DNA from: Jeotgalibacillus marinus
GTDB taxonomy: Bacteria; Bacillota; Bacilli; Bacillales; Jeotgalibacillaceae
Reading direction: 5' to 3'
Assembly: GCF_040801915.1 (NCBI RefSeq)
Contig: NZ_JBFMIA010000001.1
Span: 533,080 to 597,079, forward strand
Length of the DNA: 64,000 nucleotides
The translations under genes and the position numbers were made by a program. Under the pieces are notes generated by a model. It had not been told where the DNA came from and did not search any database. It saw only the letters and a list, made by a program, of their open reading frames with translations. Positions within the stretch are counted from its first letter, which is position 1; every line of letters begins with the position of its first letter. Below, one piece after another: positions 36,787 to 45,314 of the stretch.

Positions 36787-37851
36787 TTAACAGAGAGCCT
36801 GCGGAATCGACTCAATAGCGTAATCATATCCAACTCCAGAAACGTTACATTTATCGAGAGTAATATATTCGAACTTTTTTAGGGAAAAGAAAACAAAATT
36901 CTCTCCTGCACCTAATGAACTCTTAAATTTTAGACCATCATAACCCAGGTTTTTTATTAGTTCTGTAAGGTATTGTGTTGGTATATATTCTATATCTGAT
37001 TCAAAAGGATTAATTGGCTTGGATAGCTCATCGGAAAGCTTATTCAATAATATAATAGATTCAATATTTTGAGATAAATCATCCATGAGAAAAGGAGAAC
37101 TAAGAAATACTTTCGAACTTAAATCTATGACTTCGATAGGTTCTTTTAAATGGATTGTAGCAATGGTGATTTCTGCTCCAACCCAAGGTCTTGTTTCGGC
37201 AATACAGGTATACTTATTACTTGCTACATAAAGGTAAGGTATTCCTTTTGGATTTCCTCTTCCTGAGGTTGCTTTATCGTAAGGTGGTGGGCCCATCTTT
37301 TCTAACGTATAATTACCGATTCTTGCTCTATAAAATACAGAGTTGGGGTCAAATTTTAAACTCTTCTTCGGGAGCAATGATTCTAATTTATTCGATAGAT
37401 CATTTTTACAAAAGTATCTGTTTTCTTTTTTAATAGAGTCGGCGAAATTGTTCCATATATCGATATTACTAACATATGTAAATGAAGCGCTATCTCTTGA
37501 ATACAGGTCACTATTATTTAAAGAATCATAATACTCTCTATGATAATTTAAGATATCAAATAAAAGTTTATCATAATCTTTTTCTTCAGAAAATACTTGC
37601 CAGTCCTCTTGAATTAATTCTTCCAACATAGCACCATGATCAGTAGGGCATTCAATTTGATGAAAATAATGTTCCCCATGTGTTGTAGGAGCATACATCG
37701 AAAACAGGTTTTCAAAATCTTCTACTAAACTTTAAATAGGAATAGATTTAACGTTTTTTTTTCTACAATAATCACAATCAGATATAATCCCGTCAGATTC
37801 TATTTTGTCTATTATAAAGTGATCTTCAAAACAATTTATGCAACATTGCAT
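36787..37851 (-). pseudogene. HEPN/RES-domain (RES toxin-like) gene split by an in-frame TAA
   Basis: The RES core is clear: FYRARIGN, GRGNPKGIPYLYVASNKYTC, IAETRPWVG and the late Ser of KFKSSLGAGENFVFF. RES proteins degrade NAD in RES-Xre toxin systems or act as ADP-ribosyl-type enzymes. The RES domain follows a ~120-residue N-terminal region. Reading upstream in the same frame, a Cys-rich start (MQCCINCFEDHF...CDYCRKKN, two CxxC pairs) is separated only by TAA at 37732-37734, the sense sequence resuming as SLVEDFENLF. The full-length design (354 codons) matches HEPN/RES N-terminal domain proteins. Restart at ATG 37698 would give 303 aa but lacks an SD. No Xre-type antitoxin gene is adjacent. 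Confidence 0.7.
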
Positions 37852-37856
37852 AACAT

Positions 37857-38203
37857 CACAGCCTCTCGTGTTTACCTTTCGACATTAATATATTATACCA
37901 CCAACTTTAAAGTATTACTTGCTTCTTAATGTACCCCATATAAGGAGCATACAAATTGAGTTATCCAATAACACGTCTTTTTATTATCAAATGATTACCA
38001 ATTATACATATAGAAAAAAGACACCTATTTTGATACGATGGTAAGCGACAAAACCTACATCCTGTACACAAAGGTGCCTTTTATGAACTGGTTAACACTA
38101 TTACCAACCTACTTGCACGTTTCATTTCTATAGATGAATGACATACCATCATCGAAAATCATGCTTACATATTCATAATTACTTAAGTCAGGAGCTTGTT
38201 TTT
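37857..38203. other. Intergenic region without a gene
   Basis: AT-rich. At 38026-38100 there is a stretch bounded by GACACC and GGTGCC and followed by a 16-codon frame MNWLTLLPTYLHV, which could be an insertion-sequence end, but nothing more can be read. The rest shows nothing. Confidence 0.3.
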
Positions 38204-39391
38204 ATGCACGTATCTACTTCATTTCGCTTTTGGATTTTAGTTTGTATTGTTGCGATATCAGGGTTTTCACAAGGCATGCTTCTGCCATTGATCGCTATTA
38301 TATTTGAACAAGATGGCGTGTCTTCTACTATGAATGGTTTTCACGCCACAGGGATTTATATTGGAATATTAATTGCATCACCTTTAATGGAGGCGCCCCT
38401 TCGAAAGTTCGGATATAAACCGATGATTCTTTTTGGCGGATGTATTGTCGGTGTTGCCCTCCTTCTTTTTCCTTTATGGCCTCATTTTTGGTTTTGGTTT
38501 GCCTTACGTTTGCTAATTGGAATAGGAGATCAAATGCTACACTTCTCAACACAAACGTGGATTACTTCTTTTTCATCAGCAGAACGTCGAGGACGAAACA
38601 TTGCCATTTATGGGTTGTTTTTTTCACTCGGATTTGCAATGGGACCAGCAATGAGTTCATTGGTTGAAATTGATCGGGCACTACCATTTATCGTGTCAGG
38701 CGTATTTACTTTTATCACTTGGGGATTTGTATTCTTTCTTCGCAATGACTTTCCAGATCACGGAGGTGTCGGAACAGCATCCCTACTTGGAACGCTTCAC
38801 CGATTTAAACAAGTTGGAAAATATGCTTGGGTCGCATTCCTCCCCCCACTTTGCTACGGCTTTTTAGAAGCATCGCTGCATGGTAACTTTCCTATTTATG
38901 CGCTTCGAAATGGAGTTGAAGCGAGTGCGATCGCGATTATCCTTCCTGCATTTTCAATTGGCGCTATTGTGTTTCAGCTTCCGTTAGGCATTTTGAGTGA
39001 TAAGTTTGGACGTCATCGTATCTTGATGATGGTCTTATTTGTCGGTGCAATTTGTTTTATTGGCTCAGGCCTTGCTGGAACATCTGCTATTTGGCTATTT
39101 ATTTCGTTCTTTGTTGCTGGTATGGCAGTTGGATCAACGTTTTCACTAGGTATTAGTTATATGACTGATCTGCTTCCAAAAAATTTATTACCAGCAGGAA
39201 ATATTATGTGCGGCATTGCATTTAGTTTGGGTAGTGTTAGCGGACCAACTTTTGGAGGTTTAATTATTCAGTGGTTTCCAGGAGGATTTTTCTATTTGAT
39301 AAGCACCATGCTTCTGGGTGTTTGCTTGAGTTTATGGATCTTTTCCGTTATGCAAAAAAACAAGAGATTTCCTGTTCCTCCTTCGCATTAA
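38204..39391 (+). CDS. Major facilitator superfamily transporter
   Basis: 395 aa with 12 predicted helices. The MFS loop 8-9 signature appears as GILSDKFGRHRILM near residue 265 and GLIIQWFPGGFFY near the end. Drug/metabolite efflux type by general look; substrate unknown. AGGAGC lies 8-9 nt before the ATG (MHVSTSFRF); the 22-residue upstream frame is rejected. Confidence 0.9.
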   Translation: MHVSTSFRFWILVCIVAISGFSQGMLLPLIAIIFEQDGVSSTMNGFHATGIYIGILIASPLMEAPLRKFGYKPMILFGGCIVGVALLLFPLWPHFWFWFALRLLIGIGDQMLHFSTQTWITSFSSAERRGRNIAIYGLFFSLGFAMGPAMSSLVEIDRALPFIVSGVFTFITWGFVFFLRNDFPDHGGVGTASLLGTLHRFKQVGKYAWVAFLPPLCYGFLEASLHGNFPIYALRNGVEASAIAIILPAFSIGAIVFQLPLGILSDKFGRHRILMMVLFVGAICFIGSGLAGTSAIWLFISFFVAGMAVGSTFSLGISYMTDLLPKNLLPAGNIMCGIAFSLGSVSGPTFGGLIIQWFPGGFFYLISTMLLGVCLSLWIFSVMQKNKRFPVPPSH

Positions 39392-39393
39392 CG

Positions 39394-39430
39394 AATAAGG
39401 TTCGGCGCAAGCCAAACCTTATTTAAATCG
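39394..39430. terminator. Bidirectional terminator
   Basis: AATAAGGTT-GGC / GCC-AACCTTATT between convergent MFS and YihY genes. Confidence 0.85.
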
Positions 39431-39440
39431 GAAAAAATCA

Positions 39441-40322
39441 TCATGATTCAGTATGACGTTTTTTTGCTGCCATTATGGCATTGACTTGAGCTCCAATCAT
39501 CATAATGATGCCCGATAAGTAAAGCCAAACCATCAAGACGATAATTCCTCCAACACTTCCGTATGTAGAGGCATAGTTACTGAATCTTCCAACGTAATAT
39601 GCAAAAAGAAAAGAAATGATTAACCATCCAGCAGTTGCCAAAATCGCTCCTGGAATCACACTTACAAAGCGAATTTTTACATTCGGTACAAAAGCATACA
39701 AACCAGTGAATACGATGATCAAAACAAATGGCGTTACGCCAAATCGTAATACGTTCCAGATTGTCAAGAATTGATCGGATAATCCAAAGGCAGAAAAGGC
39801 GATATCTCCAATGTGATGCCCGAAAATTGGTAGCAATAATGCAATTATGAAAACTCCTATCATGCCGATTGTCCATACGATAGCCATGCCTCGTGCCACA
39901 ATAAATGAACGCGTTTCTTCTACTTCATACGCTTGGTTAAAAGATTTCATAAGTGCATTCATGCCATATGATGCGGACCAAAGTGTGCCTAATAAACCTA
40001 TCGATAAAATGCCAGTGTTATCGCCTGTGTTTACTTCAGTGATCGTTGATTCTATAACGGACATGATTTCACCCGGTGCAAACTCAGAAAAGAAATTTAA
40101 CATTCCCTGTTGTGTTATTGGTAGGTAAGGAATAAGTGCCAATGCAAAAATTAGCAACGGAAAAAGAGATAGTAAAAAGAAATACGCCAGCTGTGCACTT
40201 AGTCCCAATGTATCACTCTTTGTAAATCTTCTTATCACTTCTTTGACAAATCCACTTATTGTGTTTAACTTCCCTTTATCTACAGAATCTGTTCGATCAG
40301 CTGAAGGTTTTTTTGTATTCAT
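39441..40322 (-). CDS. YihY/BrkB family inner membrane protein (YfkH-like)
   Basis: 293 aa with six hydrophobic helices: LAYFFLLSLFPLLIFALALIP, GLLGTLWSASYGMNALMKSFNQAYEVEETRSF and VGGIIVLMVWLYLSGIIMMIGAQVNA are the conserved blocks. Formerly called ribonuclease BN, now regarded as a membrane protein of unknown function. AGGAGG before ATG. With the YtxH-like gene, the yfkJ remnant and yfkK nearby it recalls the B. subtilis yfkH-yfkK neighbourhood. Confidence 0.92.
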   Translation of the reverse strand: MNTKKPSADRTDSVDKGKLNTISGFVKEVIRRFTKSDTLGLSAQLAYFFLLSLFPLLIFALALIPYLPITQQGMLNFFSEFAPGEIMSVIESTITEVNTGDNTGILSIGLLGTLWSASYGMNALMKSFNQAYEVEETRSFIVARGMAIVWTIGMIGVFIIALLLPIFGHHIGDIAFSAFGLSDQFLTIWNVLRFGVTPFVLIIVFTGLYAFVPNVKIRFVSVIPGAILATAGWLIISFLFAYYVGRFSNYASTYGSVGGIIVLMVWLYLSGIIMMIGAQVNAIMAAKKRHTES

Positions 40323-40349
40323 TGAATCCTCCTAACTGTATACTTTACG

Positions 40350-40763
40350 TCAACTTTGTCCTTCCGGATGATTTCGTTGGTTAAAGAGATTTTCATTTTC
40401 TCCCTTTCCATCCTGATCTTCTGAAAACACTTGCTTATAGTTTTCTCCTGAAGATTCAAACGTTTCCTTTGTTTCTGTAAGGATATTCTGTAGTTGAGGT
40501 GTCATGTCTTTAACTTCATTGTATTTTGATGATAAAAATTCGTAATCGTCTTGTATTTGATCTACTGTTCCTTTTAGTTGCTCTACTTTAGCTTGTATTT
40601 TGTCAGAAAGCTCTCTCGGATTTGTGGAATAATACGAAATAGCTTGTCCACTTTTTTTAGCAGTATCGAACGTTTGTCTTCGTGTTTCACGATCTAACAA
40701 ACTAACTGCCCCTCCAATAATTGCTCCAAGAATGATCCCAGTAGAAAATTTGTTTTTTGACAT
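40350..40763 (-). CDS. YtxH-domain protein, second copy in the window
   Basis: 137 aa. Short Gly-rich N-terminal segment (FSTGIILGAIIGGAVSLLDRETR) followed by a coiled coil (DKIQAKVEQLKGTVDQIQDDYEFLSSKYNEVKDM). It is shorter than YtxH at 3664 and differs after the first 25 residues. GGGGGAG lies 7 nt before ATG. Probably cotranscribed with the YihY gene 27 nt downstream. Confidence 0.8.
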   Translation of the reverse strand: MSKNKFSTGIILGAIIGGAVSLLDRETRRQTFDTAKKSGQAISYYSTNPRELSDKIQAKVEQLKGTVDQIQDDYEFLSSKYNEVKDMTPQLQNILTETKETFESSGENYKQVFSEDQDGKGENENLFNQRNHPEGQS

Positions 40764-40828
40764 TAAGACTCCCCCAAATAAGATGATATTTTTTATTTTG
40801 ATAAAAATGCCAGATATCCTTCATCTAT

Positions 40829-40973
40829 TTAATCATAGATTTCTTCAATATCTCCAGAATAATGTGGTTCAGGTACATTAACTGTATAGGAATCGGTTAA
40901 TTCTAACAATAACAGATTCTGCAATTGTTGACCTGCATGTATTTCTCATACTTACAAATAAAACGCTGATCAT
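40829..40973 (-). pseudogene. Collapsed low-molecular-weight protein tyrosine phosphatase (yfkJ remnant)
   Basis: ATG at 40971-40973 starts MISVLFVSMRNTCRSTIAES, which lines up with the LMW-PTP P-loop N-terminus (VLFVCLGNICRSPMAEA). The nucleophile Cys is Ser. About 25 codons later, in another frame, NVPEPHYSGDIEEIYD to TAA matches the family C-terminus (VPDPYYTGxFEE). About 80-100 central codons are missing. The genes on either side are those that flank yfkJ in B. subtilis. The rest of the gap up to alsT holds no gene. Confidence 0.7.
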
Positions 40974-41152
40974 GTATAGGTCCCGAAGCCTTACTTCCCC
41001 CTTCTTATTTTACCTAAACTAGCCTTTCTAAAACCTACTATATTTTCCAAATGGGAAAAAAACCTTGACAAAACCATTGAATTTTCTTAATATTCGATAT
41101 AATACGTGCGGAAATTGTTCTTTTTACATCCTATTTGTAGAGGAGGAGTTCC

Positions 41153-42517
41153 ATGGAAGCTTTTGAAAACTTTTTGATTAACGTCAGTGATCTTGTTTGG
41201 GGAGCACCATTGTTAATTCTTTTAGTTGGGACAGGGATCTACTTAACATTCCGATTAGGGTTAATACAATTTAGATTCACTGGTTACTCCCTAAAGCTAG
41301 CCTTTTCAAGAAATCAGGACAAGCACTCTAAAGGAGATATATCTCATTTTCAATCGTTAATGACGGCAATGGCCGGGACGGTTGGAACAGGGAATATCGT
41401 CGGTGTCGCCACAGCTGTGGTTCTAGGTGGTCCTGGAGCGATTTTCTGGATGTGGCTATCTGCAATATTCGGAATGGCTACAAAGTATGCGGAGGCCGTG
41501 CTAGCCGTTAAATACCGTGTTCAAGATGCGGATGGTCAGATGTCAGGCGGTCCTATGTACTATCTTGAACGAGGCCTTAAGCAAAAATGGCTTGGTATTT
41601 TATTTGCCCTATTTGGTGCAATCGCAGCTTTCGGAATAGGTAATATGGTTCAATCAAATGCCGTTTCTGGTGTTGTGGCAGATACGTTTAGCATTCCAAC
41701 TTGGATAACTGGAATCGCCTTAACCATTTTTACTGCATTAGTTATTCTTGGTGGTATTAAAAGCATCGGTAAAGTAACGGCTTTTATTGTTCCCTTCATG
41801 GCTGCTTTTTATTTAATCGCTGGATTATTTGTTATGATACTAAATTTTGAACTTGTGCCTCAAGCGTTTGCCACCATTTTCTCTCTTGCATTTGGAAATG
41901 AAGCCATTGCTGGTGGTGTCATCGGTGCAATTATCCGTTATGGTGTCGCACGTGGCGTATTCTCGAATGAAGCAGGTCTTGGCTCGGCTCCAATCGCTGC
42001 TGCAGCAGCTAAAACAGACTTGCCTGGACGTCAAGGACTTGTATCCATGACACAAGTCTTGATCGATACGTTAATTATTTGTTCGATTACAGGTGTTACG
42101 ATTGTCATGTCAGGACTTTATGAAGTCGGAAATTTAACGGGTGGTGCATTGACGTCTGCTTCATTCGGTTATTTCCTTGGTGATATGGGTAATTTGGTTG
42201 TCACGATCGGGTTAATTTTCTTTGCTGCTTCAACCATTATTGGCTGGTCTTATTATGGTGAAAAGTGTTTTCAATATTTAGTCGGAAATAAAAAGTTGAA
42301 TACTTTTTACCGTTTGCTTTTTGTTGTTGCCATCATGGTCGGTTCAGTCGCTTCCCTTGATGTTGTTTGGCTATTCTCAGACGTCATGAACGGTTTAATG
42401 GCATTTCCGAATTTAATCGGTTTACTTGGATTGTCAGGTGTCGTTGCGTATGAGACGAAACGAATCAAAGAAAAGATTAAAGAAGAAAAAGCTGAAGAGA
42501 AAAGAAAAATTGCCTAG
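41153..42517 (+). CDS. alsT: Sodium:alanine/glycine symporter (AGCS family)
   Basis: 454 aa, about ten helices. Family signatures: FQSLMTAMAGTVGTGNIVGVATAVVLGGPGAIFWMWLSAIFGMATKYAE near residue 65 and GVARGVFSNEAGLGSAPIAAAAAKTDLPGRQGLVSM near 260. Na+-coupled amino acid uptake. Very strong GAGGAGGAG site before ATG. It sits between the yfkJ remnant and yfkK, which are neighbours in B. subtilis. Confidence 0.94.
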   Translation: MEAFENFLINVSDLVWGAPLLILLVGTGIYLTFRLGLIQFRFTGYSLKLAFSRNQDKHSKGDISHFQSLMTAMAGTVGTGNIVGVATAVVLGGPGAIFWMWLSAIFGMATKYAEAVLAVKYRVQDADGQMSGGPMYYLERGLKQKWLGILFALFGAIAAFGIGNMVQSNAVSGVVADTFSIPTWITGIALTIFTALVILGGIKSIGKVTAFIVPFMAAFYLIAGLFVMILNFELVPQAFATIFSLAFGNEAIAGGVIGAIIRYGVARGVFSNEAGLGSAPIAAAAAKTDLPGRQGLVSMTQVLIDTLIICSITGVTIVMSGLYEVGNLTGGALTSASFGYFLGDMGNLVVTIGLIFFAASTIIGWSYYGEKCFQYLVGNKKLNTFYRLLFVVAIMVGSVASLDVVWLFSDVMNGLMAFPNLIGLLGLSGVVAYETKRIKEKIKEEKAEEKRKIA

Positions 42518-42590
42518 TGGTGCATGACAAATTCATGTTGACAGAACATTGAAAGCATGGAAAGATGAATAAGAATGGCTGAAAGGACTG

Positions 42591-42824
42591 ATGACAACAA
42601 TGAATTTGTCTGTTAAATCAACTGAAAATGCTGAATATATGATTGAAGAAATTAAAGATCGTCTTCGCATCGTCAATGCTGGCGCAATCAAAGCTTCTCA
42701 CTTTGATGCGGAAATGTATGAAGAACTTCATGATCTCTATACGATGGTAATAAAGCGTGAAAAATTTAGCACAAGCGAAATGCAAGCAATTGCTGAAGAG
42801 TTAGGTAACTTAAGAGCTACATAA
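42591..42824 (+). CDS. yfkK: UPF0435 family protein YfkK
   Basis: 77 aa. The whole sequence follows the UPF0435 pattern: LSVKSTENAEYMIEEIKDRLRIVNAGAI near the start and KFSTSEMQAIAEELGNLR at the end. Start may be ATG 42591 or 42600 (MNLSVKS); AAAGGA is near the first. Function unknown. 73 nt downstream of alsT. Confidence 0.9.
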   Translation: MTTMNLSVKSTENAEYMIEEIKDRLRIVNAGAIKASHFDAEMYEELHDLYTMVIKREKFSTSEMQAIAEELGNLRAT

Positions 42825-42871
42825 GAACATCCTTCCAATAACAACTGGAATACATTTGAATTAGCATAGGA

Positions 42872-42905
42872 AAAGGTATGGCTTTTAATCAGCCATACCT
42901 TTCTT
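42872..42905 (+). terminator. Terminator after yfkK
   Basis: AAAGGTATGGCT / AGCCATACCTTT with a T-rich end. Confidence 0.85.
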
Positions 42906-42939
42906 AATGTTCATATATTCAACTTTTAGAATACTCATC

Positions 42940-43278
42940 TCAAAAGGTCAATGAATACGCCTTTTCATTTTCAATGTCTACTGAGCGTTTATATCTAACT
43001 GACTAAATCCAAAATCAAGCAGTTCTTTCATAGCGGCTAATCCATATCCTTTCCCCTAGAAACTTTTATCTCCCATAGCAATTCCTAATTCAGTGTGGTT
43101 ATTTAAATTATCGATATTTTTTTAAAATCAACCCAACCAATATGTTTTCCTTCTTCATTAAGGGTCGTCTTTTGCTCACGTCCATTCGTTTTATTAATAC
43201 ACTTTTCTATCCATGTTCTCGTTTCCTCCTTAGTAAAAGGTGGGTATTTTGGACGTAAACATATGTGTTTCGATTATT
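42940..43278 (-). pseudogene. Decayed GNAT acetyltransferase
   Basis: Minus-strand pieces in different frames read FTKEETRTWIEKCINKTNG, GKHIGWVDFKK, then HTELGIAMGDKSF-stop-GKGYGLAAMKELLDFGFSQLDINA and DIENEKAYSL. This is the acetyl-CoA binding core of a RimJ/RimL-type GNAT. A Trp codon of the F-W-G-K-G motif is TAG at 43056-43058, and a frameshift lies at the A7 run near 43125. No usable start. 43279-43481 shows nothing further. Confidence 0.7.
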
Positions 43279-43481
43279 GAATTTTAAGATTAACTATTTC
43301 GCCCAATCATATGAAGAACAAGTAACGCTAAAAGGGGTGGGTTCTTGCAACCGAAACACCGTACTTTTCTAAGTTAAAATGGTTTCGTGTTTATCCTTTA
43401 TCAACCCAGGCAAAAGAATGTGTAAAATTTCTTTGGAGAGAAAAAAAAATAGCTGCCAAGATTTTCTCGGCAGCTAGATCA

Positions 43482-44333
43482 TTATTCAGGGTTTGGCGTG
43501 AGCGAATCCATGGTACCATCGATTGTGAATCGTGGTAAAATAAGGACCTCAACACGCCTATTTTGTGCTCTACCTTGTTCTGTGTCATTTGAAGCGATTG
43601 GTTGAAATTCACCGAATCCTTTCGCACTAAACCATTTTGGTTCAAGCGCAGGGTTTTCTATAACAATACTCATAAAGTTGATTGCACGCATCACACTTAG
43701 TTCCCAATTCGAGTCGAAGTTTGCATTTCCAATTGGAACATTGTCTGTGTGTCCAGAAATAATAACATTTCTTGGTGGATCAAACTCTAAAAGTTGAGCG
43801 ACTTCAATGGCAACTTCTCGATACGATTCTTGGACAGTAGCTGAACCAGAAGTGAACAATACACTATCTTTTATTGTTAACAGCAGTCCTTCATCGAGTA
43901 ATTGAGTTGCAAACTGACCTTCCAAATTGTTTCCTTGAATGTAAGATTCAATTGCAGACTGAATTTGTCTTAGCTCTTCTTGATCAGCAGCAACAGCTAA
44001 TTCTCGTTCAGACTGTTCATCTAAAAACGCTTGAATTATTTTTTCTTCTTCTGTCATTTCAGACGCTTTAACATCCGCACCATCGACTCGATCAAAGTAG
44101 TCCTCAGACGCATCCGCTGCAATAATACTTGCATAATCGAGTACATTTTCACCACCCGAGAAGATTTCATTAAATACCTGAGACATTTCCTCAAATTTGT
44201 CTGCGTTCACACTACTACTTGCAAACAATACGATGAACAGCGCAAGCAATAGAGTTAAAAGATCAGCATAAGGAAGGAGCCACGATTCATCTACATGCTC
44301 TTTATGCTTTTGTTTCTTTTTACGCCTTGACAT
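43482..44333 (-). CDS. motB: Flagellar stator protein MotB
   Basis: 283 aa. Single transmembrane helix at residues 22-40 with the ion-binding Asp24 in PYADLLTLLLALFIVLF, then a plug/linker and a C-terminal OmpA-like peptidoglycan-binding domain (ISGHTDNVPIGN, NWELSVMRAINFM, RRVEVLILP). Asp24 and the flanking sequence resemble H+-type MotB more than Na+-type MotS. MSRRKKK is taken as the start; the frame overlaps motA by 14 nt, giving translational coupling. Confidence 0.94.
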   Translation of the reverse strand: MSRRKKKQKHKEHVDESWLLPYADLLTLLLALFIVLFASSSVNADKFEEMSQVFNEIFSGGENVLDYASIIAADASEDYFDRVDGADVKASEMTEEEKIIQAFLDEQSERELAVAADQEELRQIQSAIESYIQGNNLEGQFATQLLDEGLLLTIKDSVLFTSGSATVQESYREVAIEVAQLLEFDPPRNVIISGHTDNVPIGNANFDSNWELSVMRAINFMSIVIENPALEPKWFSAKGFGEFQPIASNDTEQGRAQNRRVEVLILPRFTIDGTMDSLTPNPE

Positions 44334-45120
44334 TGGCATTCGCCCCGCTTTCATCCAATAACTTTTCCCGCTCTTTTGCAGGTAAGTATGAAGCAAGCTT
44401 TTGTTCGATTACTCTTGGCGCTTCTCCTTCCAATACAGATAAAATGCCTTCAATCATCATATATTTCACCATTACTTCTTTTGTTGATTTACGTTTTAAC
44501 TTATTGGCGAATGGATGCCATAGTACATACCCAGTGAAAATACCTAGAAGAGTCGCAATAAACGCAGCTGAAATTGCATTACCTAACGCTACCGTATCAT
44601 TCATATCACCCAATGCAGCGATTAGCCCTACAACGGCTCCTAAAACCCCGAGTGTTGGAGCATACGTACCTGCTTGTGAAAAAATAGCAGCTCCTGATGA
44701 ATGACGATCTTCCATTGCCTCTATCTCTTCTGTTAAAACATCACGAATGTAGTCGGCATTCTGACCATCGATTGCAAGACCAAGACCGTTTCTCAAAAAT
44801 GCATCTTCAATTTCACCGGTCTTTGCTTCTAATGCTAGAAGACCTTCCTTTCGAGCTAATTCTGCCCATTCGCCAAACATTTGAATTACGTTTTTGACAT
44901 TTGCTGATTTACTTTCTTTGAACAAAATTCTAAAAAGTTGAGGAACGCGTTTTAATTCTGACGTTGGAAACGCAATGGTAACCGAAGCGATTGTTCCCAA
45001 AAAAATAATCATAATGGCTGGTCCATTCAGAAGAGCTGTGGGATCAACACCTTTTAAAACAACACTTATTCCAATCGCTAAAAACCCAAGTACAATACCA
45101 AACACCGTGGATTTATCCAA
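44320..45120 (-). CDS. motA: Flagellar stator protein MotA
   Basis: 266 aa with four membrane helices: VFGIVLGFLAIGISVVLKG, AIMIIFLGTIASVTIA, TLGVLGAVVGLIAAL and AISAAFIATLLGIFTGYV. The Pro-containing helix 3 and the cytoplasmic loop between helices 2 and 3 are typical. Forms the 5:2 stator with MotB, coupling ion flow to flagellar rotation. The weak GTGAG site precedes a TTG start (MDKSTVFG). Driven by the SigD-like promoter upstream. Confidence 0.94.
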   Translation of the reverse strand: MDKSTVFGIVLGFLAIGISVVLKGVDPTALLNGPAIMIIFLGTIASVTIAFPTSELKRVPQLFRILFKESKSANVKNVIQMFGEWAELARKEGLLALEAKTGEIEDAFLRNGLGLAIDGQNADYIRDVLTEEIEAMEDRHSSGAAIFSQAGTYAPTLGVLGAVVGLIAALGDMNDTVALGNAISAAFIATLLGIFTGYVLWHPFANKLKRKSTKEVMVKYMMIEGILSVLEGEAPRVIEQKLASYLPAKEREKLLDESGANANVKA

Positions 45121-45160
45121 TTAACTCACCTACTATCACAAAATTCTTTTCACTTATGTT

Positions 45161-45186
45161 ATATCGGAATATTTCTTCATCCTTTA
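45161..45186 (-). promoter_or_regulatory. SigD-type motility promoter of motAB
   Basis: TAAA, 15 nt, CCGATAT on the minus strand, close to the flagellar sigma consensus TAAA-N15-GCCGATAT. It lies about 40 nt upstream of motA. Confidence 0.8.
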
Positions 45187-45314
45187 AGACCTTTTGCGAA
45201 ACTTGTAAGTATTTGTTTTAGAGAAATGGCCTTAACAACACTTATATTTTTTGATTTTTTACAATCAACTGATAAAATAAGAGCTGAAACTATATACATA
45301 AAGGAGCTAAAAAC

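Noticed and set aside
38026..38110. Possible insertion-sequence end (GACACC ... GGTGCC, MNWLTLLPTYLHV)
   Set aside because: Too short to assign to an IS family; no transposase motif or target duplication seen.
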